From NCBI GenBank assembly GCA_964556005.1, contig CAZKUR010000073.1, forward strand, positions 1 to 19,653: DNA of 19,653 nucleotides, written 5' to 3'. Source of the DNA: CAZKUR01 sp964556005 (GTDB lineage: Bacteria > Bacteroidota > Ignavibacteria > Ignavibacteriales > Ignavibacteriaceae). The notes under the pieces were generated by a model, which saw nothing but the letters and a program-made list of their open reading frames with translations, ran no database searches and had not been told where the DNA came from. Positions 16,331 through 19,653 of this stretch are shown here, in pieces. Position 1 is the stretch's first letter, and each line of letters begins with the position of its first letter. The position numbers and the translations under genes are program-made.

Positions 16331-17299
16331 ATGGAATATACTCATCTTGGTAGAAGCGGAGTAAAAGTTAGTAAACTTTGCCTGGGTACAATGAACTTCG
16401 GTCCTTACACTTCGGAAAAAGACAGCTTCGAAATAATGGATAAAGCTTTGGAATTAGGTATAAATTTTTTCGATACCGCGAATGTTTACGGTTGGGATAA
16501 AGGTGTAGGCTTAACTGAAACCATAGTCGGTAAATGGCTGGCACAGGGAAACAGAAGAGATAAAATTGTGCTCGCAACAAAAGTCTACGGCAAAATGGGC
16601 GACGGTGTAAATGATCAGAAATTATCTGCATACAATATTAGAAAAGCCTGCGAAGCGAGCTTAAAAAGAATGCAGACGGATCATATTGATCTTTATCAAA
16701 TGCATCATATCGATAGGGAAACACCATGGGAAGAAATCTGGCAGGCAATGGAGCAATTGGTTAGGGAAGGGAAGATAACATATGTAGGTAGCAGCAACTT
16801 TGCAGCTTGGAATATTACCGAGGCAAGTTATATCGCAAAACAAAGACACTTTATGGGATTAACTTCCGAGCAGAGTATTTACAGCTTGAGAAACCGTCAC
16901 ATTGAATTGGAAGTAATTCCTGCATGTAAATCTTTAGGGGTCGGATTGATTCCATGGAGCCCGATGGGCGGTGGAATTTTGTGCGGAGTTTTGGGGAAGG
17001 AATATAAAGGAAGAAGAAACCGAGAACCGCTTCAAAAATCGGTTGAGAAATTACGTCCGCAGCTTGAAGCTTATGAAAAATTGTGCAAAGAAATTGGGCA
17101 AAAACCAGCCGATGTTGCATTAGCATGGGTTTTAAATAATGAAGTTGTAACTTCTCCGATAGTTGGACCGAGAACTTTGCAGCAATTGGGAGAGAATGTA
17201 AAAGCAGCAGAATTAAAATTGGATGAAGAGACCTTAAAAAAATTAGATGAAATATGGCCTGGCCCCGGTAACCAGGCACCTGAAGCTTATGCGTGGTGA
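16331..17299 (+). CDS. NAD(P)H-dependent aldo/keto reductase
   Basis: A 322-residue soluble TIM-barrel oxidoreductase of normal family length. The catalytic tetrad is visible as D48 and Y53 (FFDTANVYG), K84 (LATKVYG) and H125 (DLYQMHH). The N-terminus (YTHLGRSGVKVSKLCLGTMNFG) and the cofactor-binding region (GSSNF; PWSPMGGGILCG; SPIVGPRTLQQL) fit the YajO/tas-like group. These enzymes reduce aldehydes and ketones with NADPH; the substrate cannot be told. The start was placed at 16331 because of its GGAGG. The PLP-enzyme gene begins seven bases after the stop, suggesting co-transcription. Confidence 0.93.
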   Translation: MEYTHLGRSGVKVSKLCLGTMNFGPYTSEKDSFEIMDKALELGINFFDTANVYGWDKGVGLTETIVGKWLAQGNRRDKIVLATKVYGKMGDGVNDQKLSAYNIRKACEASLKRMQTDHIDLYQMHHIDRETPWEEIWQAMEQLVREGKITYVGSSNFAAWNITEASYIAKQRHFMGLTSEQSIYSLRNRHIELEVIPACKSLGVGLIPWSPMGGGILCGVLGKEYKGRRNREPLQKSVEKLRPQLEAYEKLCKEIGQKPADVALAWVLNNEVVTSPIVGPRTLQQLGENVKAAELKLDEETLKKLDEIWPGPGNQAPEAYAW

Positions 17300-17306
17300 T
17301 GAACTT

Positions 17307-18251
17307 ATGAATTTTTCGGAAGCGGATTTCCTAAATAAAATTAGTCTTTACACAACTCCACTTCAAAAAATCAATGATCTCGAAATTGAGAGTAGAGGAA
17401 TTGAACTTTTTGTTTACAGGATTGATTTAATTCACCCTGAAATTTCCGGCAACAAATGGTTTAAATTAAAATATAATTTGATTGAAGCCGAACGCAAAGG
17501 TTATGAAACTCTTTTAACTTTTGGAGGAGCATATTCAAATCATATTTATGCAACTGCTGCTGCCGGAAAAATATTAGGATTTAAAACTATTGGAATGATA
17601 AGAGGAGAAGAACACCTGCCGTTAAATCCTACCTTATCATTTGCAAAAGATTGCGGAATGGAATTTCATTACCTCGATAGAACAACTTACCGAAAAAGGT
17701 ACGATGAAGATTTTTTAAATGAACTTAGAGAAAGATTTTCGGAAGCGTATTTCATTCCCGAAGGTGGAACTAATTCGCTTGCCGTTAAAGGCTGTTCTCA
17801 AATACCCGGGAATGTTGATGTCGACTTTGATGTAATTTGCTGTCCCTGCGGAACCGGCGGAACACTTTCAGGCATTATTTGCGGACTTAAAGCAAACCAA
17901 AAAGCTTTGGGCTTTTCAGTTTTAAAGGGCGGAGAATTTTTAAATAATAATGTTCAAAATCTCATTAAACAATTTACTGATACTAATAATTCAAATTGGG
18001 ACATAAACCTGGATTACCATTTCGGCGGTTATGCTAAAATAAATAAAGGACTTATTGAGTTTATCAAAAAATTTGGGGAAGAAAACAACATTTTGCTTGA
18101 TCCGGTTTATACCGGTAAAATGATGTTCGGTGTTTATGAATTAATTAAGAAAAATTATTTCAAAAAAGGCGAAAGAATAATTGCAATTCATACTGGTGGA
18201 TTACAGGGATTGAAAGGTATGAAACAAAAGATTGAAAAAGTTTTTAATTGA
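17307..18251 (+). CDS. PLP-dependent enzyme, ACC deaminase/D-cysteine desulfhydrase family
   Basis: A 314-residue fold-type II PLP enzyme. K50 in ISGNKWFKLKYN is the expected PLP-binding lysine, GGAYSNH (73-79) matches the family's GGxQSNH substrate loop, and GTGGTLSG (182-189) is the phosphate-binding loop. IHTGGLQG near the C-terminus is also typical. Members open the ring of 1-aminocyclopropane-1-carboxylate or release sulfide from D-cysteine; the residues seen do not settle which, and desulfhydrase is more often true in such bacteria. The frame is open further upstream, but earlier ATGs (17247, 17289) overlap the reductase gene, so I chose 17307, seven bases past its stop. No strong Shine-Dalgarno precedes it, so the start is uncertain. 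Confidence 0.87.
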   Translation: MNFSEADFLNKISLYTTPLQKINDLEIESRGIELFVYRIDLIHPEISGNKWFKLKYNLIEAERKGYETLLTFGGAYSNHIYATAAAGKILGFKTIGMIRGEEHLPLNPTLSFAKDCGMEFHYLDRTTYRKRYDEDFLNELRERFSEAYFIPEGGTNSLAVKGCSQIPGNVDVDFDVICCPCGTGGTLSGIICGLKANQKALGFSVLKGGEFLNNNVQNLIKQFTDTNNSNWDINLDYHFGGYAKINKGLIEFIKKFGEENNILLDPVYTGKMMFGVYELIKKNYFKKGERIIAIHTGGLQGLKGMKQKIEKVFN

Positions 18252-18255
18252 AGGC

Positions 18256-18303
18256 AACCTTCGAGGTTGGCACACTGCAAAACGAAGTGCAACCTCGAAG
18301 GTT
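18256..18303. repeat. Long palindromic repeat between convergent genes
   Basis: AACCTTCGAGGTTGGCA (18256-18272) and TGCAACCTCGAAGGTT (18288-18303) pair over 16 bp with a single unpaired G, around a 15-base loop. Each arm also contains its own short palindrome (AACC-TTCGA-GGTT). It fills the 63-base gap between convergent genes and probably serves as a bidirectional transcription end, although T-runs are weak. It may be a dispersed repeat. Confidence 0.75.
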
Positions 18304-18314
18304 ACAAACTGCAG

Positions 18315-18719
18315 TTATTCTTTTGCTTTTAAGGACACTTTTATTATATCATGATGCTTAAAGTAGAGAGTTATAAATTCTTTATCCCCAACTTTAATAT
18401 CTTTCTTAAGATTCATTAACATAACATGATTAGCTCCGGGTTTAAATTCAAAAGTTGACTTTGCTGGGATTACAACAAAAGGAGTTGCTCGCATTCCCAT
18501 CATATCTCCCTTTTTGTAAGTTTCATGCAGTTCCGCTTTCTTACAAAAATTTGCTCCGGCTTTGTAAAGAGTATCTGGTTGGTTCTCATTATTCACAATT
18601 TTAAAGTACGCTGCAGTCATCATACCTTTGGCTCCAGGTCTCATCCAGCCGTTTTTAACTTTTAAATTGCTTCCACCCATCAAGGTTAAAAAAGAAATAG
18701 TTAAAATTAAAAAATTCAT
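18315..18719 (-). CDS. Periplasmic copper chaperone, PCu(A)C family
   Basis: A 134-residue exported protein with a hydrophobic N-terminus (about 1-16). It contains the family's copper(I) motif H-x10-M-x21-H-x-M exactly spaced: H65, M76, H98 and M100. PCu(A)C proteins carry copper in the periplasm and insert it into the CuA centre of cytochrome c oxidase, often together with Sco. A Sco-family gene lies 190 bases upstream on the same strand, supporting that role. The conserved GWMRPG and AAYFKIVN segments near residues 24-42 also fit the family. The gap to the Sco gene contains hairpins, so they may have separate promoters. Confidence 0.93.
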   Translation of the reverse strand: MNFLILTISFLTLMGGSNLKVKNGWMRPGAKGMMTAAYFKIVNNENQPDTLYKAGANFCKKAELHETYKKGDMMGMRATPFVVIPAKSTFEFKPGANHVMLMNLKKDIKVGDKEFITLYFKHHDIIKVSLKAKE

Positions 18720-18786
18720 TTTTCTCCTCTTCGTAAAAATTTATAATATTCTAAAAAATAATTTTGTAATTATTTGCCGTTATCGG

Positions 18787-18819
18787 TCACGGAGTGGTCA
18801 GTGTCCGCTCGGTCCGTGA
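18787..18819. repeat. Imperfect hairpin in the Sco-PCu(A)C gap
   Basis: TCACGGA (18787-18793) and TCCGTGA (18813-18819) are perfect arms. The inner bases GTGG/CCGC add to the stem around a small bulge. There is no T-run on either strand, so it is either a leader structure of the copper-chaperone transcript or another dispersed repeat. Confidence 0.5.
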
Positions 18820-18854
18820 ATCTCTGATTTAAAATGTAAATCCTGGAGTCTATG

Positions 18855-18878
18855 ATGTCATAAACTATTCCATGACAT
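18855..18878. repeat. Short inverted repeat ATGTCAT/ATGACAT
   Basis: A perfect 7-bp repeat with a 10-base spacer, 32 bases past the stop of the Sco gene on the minus strand. It could be an operator or a weak transcription end; no T-run follows. Confidence 0.35.
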
Positions 18879-18909
18879 TGGGTAGTAATTGAATTATCGT
18901 CAATATGTA

Positions 18910-19497
18910 TCATTCCAAATATTTTATATCTTGAATCAGTTCGTCTATATTCACTTGGCTGCCGGGATAATTCTTTCTCAAATTTCCATCCTGATCAACT
19001 AATGAAATCCTATCTGTATGCACCAGGTAATAATTTACAGTGCCGTCTGCTGAAACTGTAGAATCGCCTGGAAAAACATTAACATTAAACTCTTTAAGAA
19101 TTTTATTAATTTTTGTACTATCACCGGTAAGGAAAGCCCAGTTATCAAAATTTATTCCGCGTATATCCGCATATTTTTTTAAGATTGACGGCTTATCTCT
19201 TTTCGGATCGAAAGATAAGCTGACAAACTCAACATTTTTTATTTTATCCTTTTTAAGCTGGTCCTGTACAGTCTGCATGTTGTGCGTAGTCATCGGGCAA
19301 ATATCGGGACAGTGAGTATATATAAAGCCAATTACCATAATTTTATTTTTAGCTATATCGGGAAAAGAAACTTTCGAGCTATCCTGGTTGAGCAATTGAT
19401 AATGATTTTCTGAAATGTCTTGTTTTAACGGGAACTTGCTTTCACAGCCAATTAAAAACAGGGAAAAAAGTAAAAGAATAAAAAGTTTTTTGATCAA
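18910..19497 (-). CDS. Sco1/SenC-family copper lipoprotein
   Basis: A 195-residue thioredoxin-fold protein. The N-terminus (IKKLFILLLFSLFLIGC) is a lipoprotein signal with lipobox cysteine C18, so it is membrane-anchored on the periplasmic side. Copper ligands are C63 and C67 in THCPDICPMT and H160 in LVHTDR. Sco proteins deliver copper or reduce the cysteines of the CuA site in cytochrome c oxidase subunit II. The start is TTG at 19497: an in-frame stop lies 12 bases further upstream and no ATG is available before residue 54, while the TTG gives a complete signal peptide. The copper-chaperone gene follows on the same strand. Confidence 0.93.
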   Translation of the reverse strand: MIKKLFILLLFSLFLIGCESKFPLKQDISENHYQLLNQDSSKVSFPDIAKNKIMVIGFIYTHCPDICPMTTHNMQTVQDQLKKDKIKNVEFVSLSFDPKRDKPSILKKYADIRGINFDNWAFLTGDSTKINKILKEFNVNVFPGDSTVSADGTVNYYLVHTDRISLVDQDGNLRKNYPGSQVNIDELIQDIKYLE

Positions 19498-19653
19498 AAT
19501 TAGAACTTAAATTTATGATTGAAGAATAATAACAATGTAATTTATACATTTTTATAACTTTTGAAAGAGATGTGCTTAACAGTTACTTTTAATTGTGTGT
19601 GTTTAATCAAAATTTTTAAAATTGGTTTTAATGTAATAATTGTTAATAAAAAT

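Noticed and set aside
16851..17279. Minus-strand ORF of 142 codons
   Set aside because: It is antisense to the aldo/keto reductase; its sequence is low-quality, hydrophobic and without motifs.
1..19653. CRISPR array, tRNA, rRNA or transposase
   Set aside because: No regularly spaced repeats, no tRNA-like CCA/TPsiC arm patterns and no transposase motifs were seen in the gaps or frames examined by eye.

Overview
The window looks like a chromosomal segment of an Ignavibacteria-type bacterium (Bacteroidota/Chlorobiota group). The best marker is the C-terminal type IX secretion sorting domain of the 6131-8341 product (YQNYPNPFNPTT ... LPSGVYFYRIEV). The AT-rich composition, a mix of strong and absent Shine-Dalgarno sequences, and multiheme cytochromes fit this. 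The assignment is by inspection only.

Left part, minus strand (1-3179): an SNF2-type ATPase, cut by the window edge, follows a 179-residue protein of unknown function with a 5-base gap. The ATPase keeps Walker A and the DE of Walker B, but motifs III and VI are eroded, and it ends in a domain resembling a restriction-endonuclease (Mrr-like) fold. Plus-strand genes follow: a likely operon of a double zinc-ribbon protein, LemA and an HtpX-like M48 metalloprotease with an extra C-terminal zinc ribbon (3627-5848), then a secreted ASST-like (arylsulfotransferase family) protein (6131-8341) closed by a clear terminator.

Centre (8646-15917): the most interesting region, six co-directional genes. 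Three encode a membrane redox module: a Tat-exported four-cluster ferredoxin-like subunit, a HybB/NrfD-type membrane quinone subunit, and a 13-heme c-type cytochrome. They are followed by a histidine kinase with two heme-attachment motifs in its periplasmic sensor and a cysteine-rich, zinc-ribbon-like insertion inside its ATP-binding domain. Then come two response regulators whose output domain is a GcvH-like (lipoyl-carrier fold) domain without the lipoyl lysine; the second regulator is anchored by an N-terminal membrane helix. Neither regulator has a DNA-binding domain. I infer a quinone-to-cytochrome electron-transfer complex coupled to a heme-based signalling system that probably acts at the membrane or through protein contacts.

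Right part (15918-19653): a branched inverted-repeat element and a terminator, an aldo/keto reductase followed closely by a PLP enzyme of the ACC deaminase/D-cysteine desulfhydrase family, a long palindromic repeat between convergent genes, and on the minus strand a PCu(A)C copper chaperone and a Sco-family lipoprotein. The last two are the usual pair for building the CuA site of cytochrome c oxidase.
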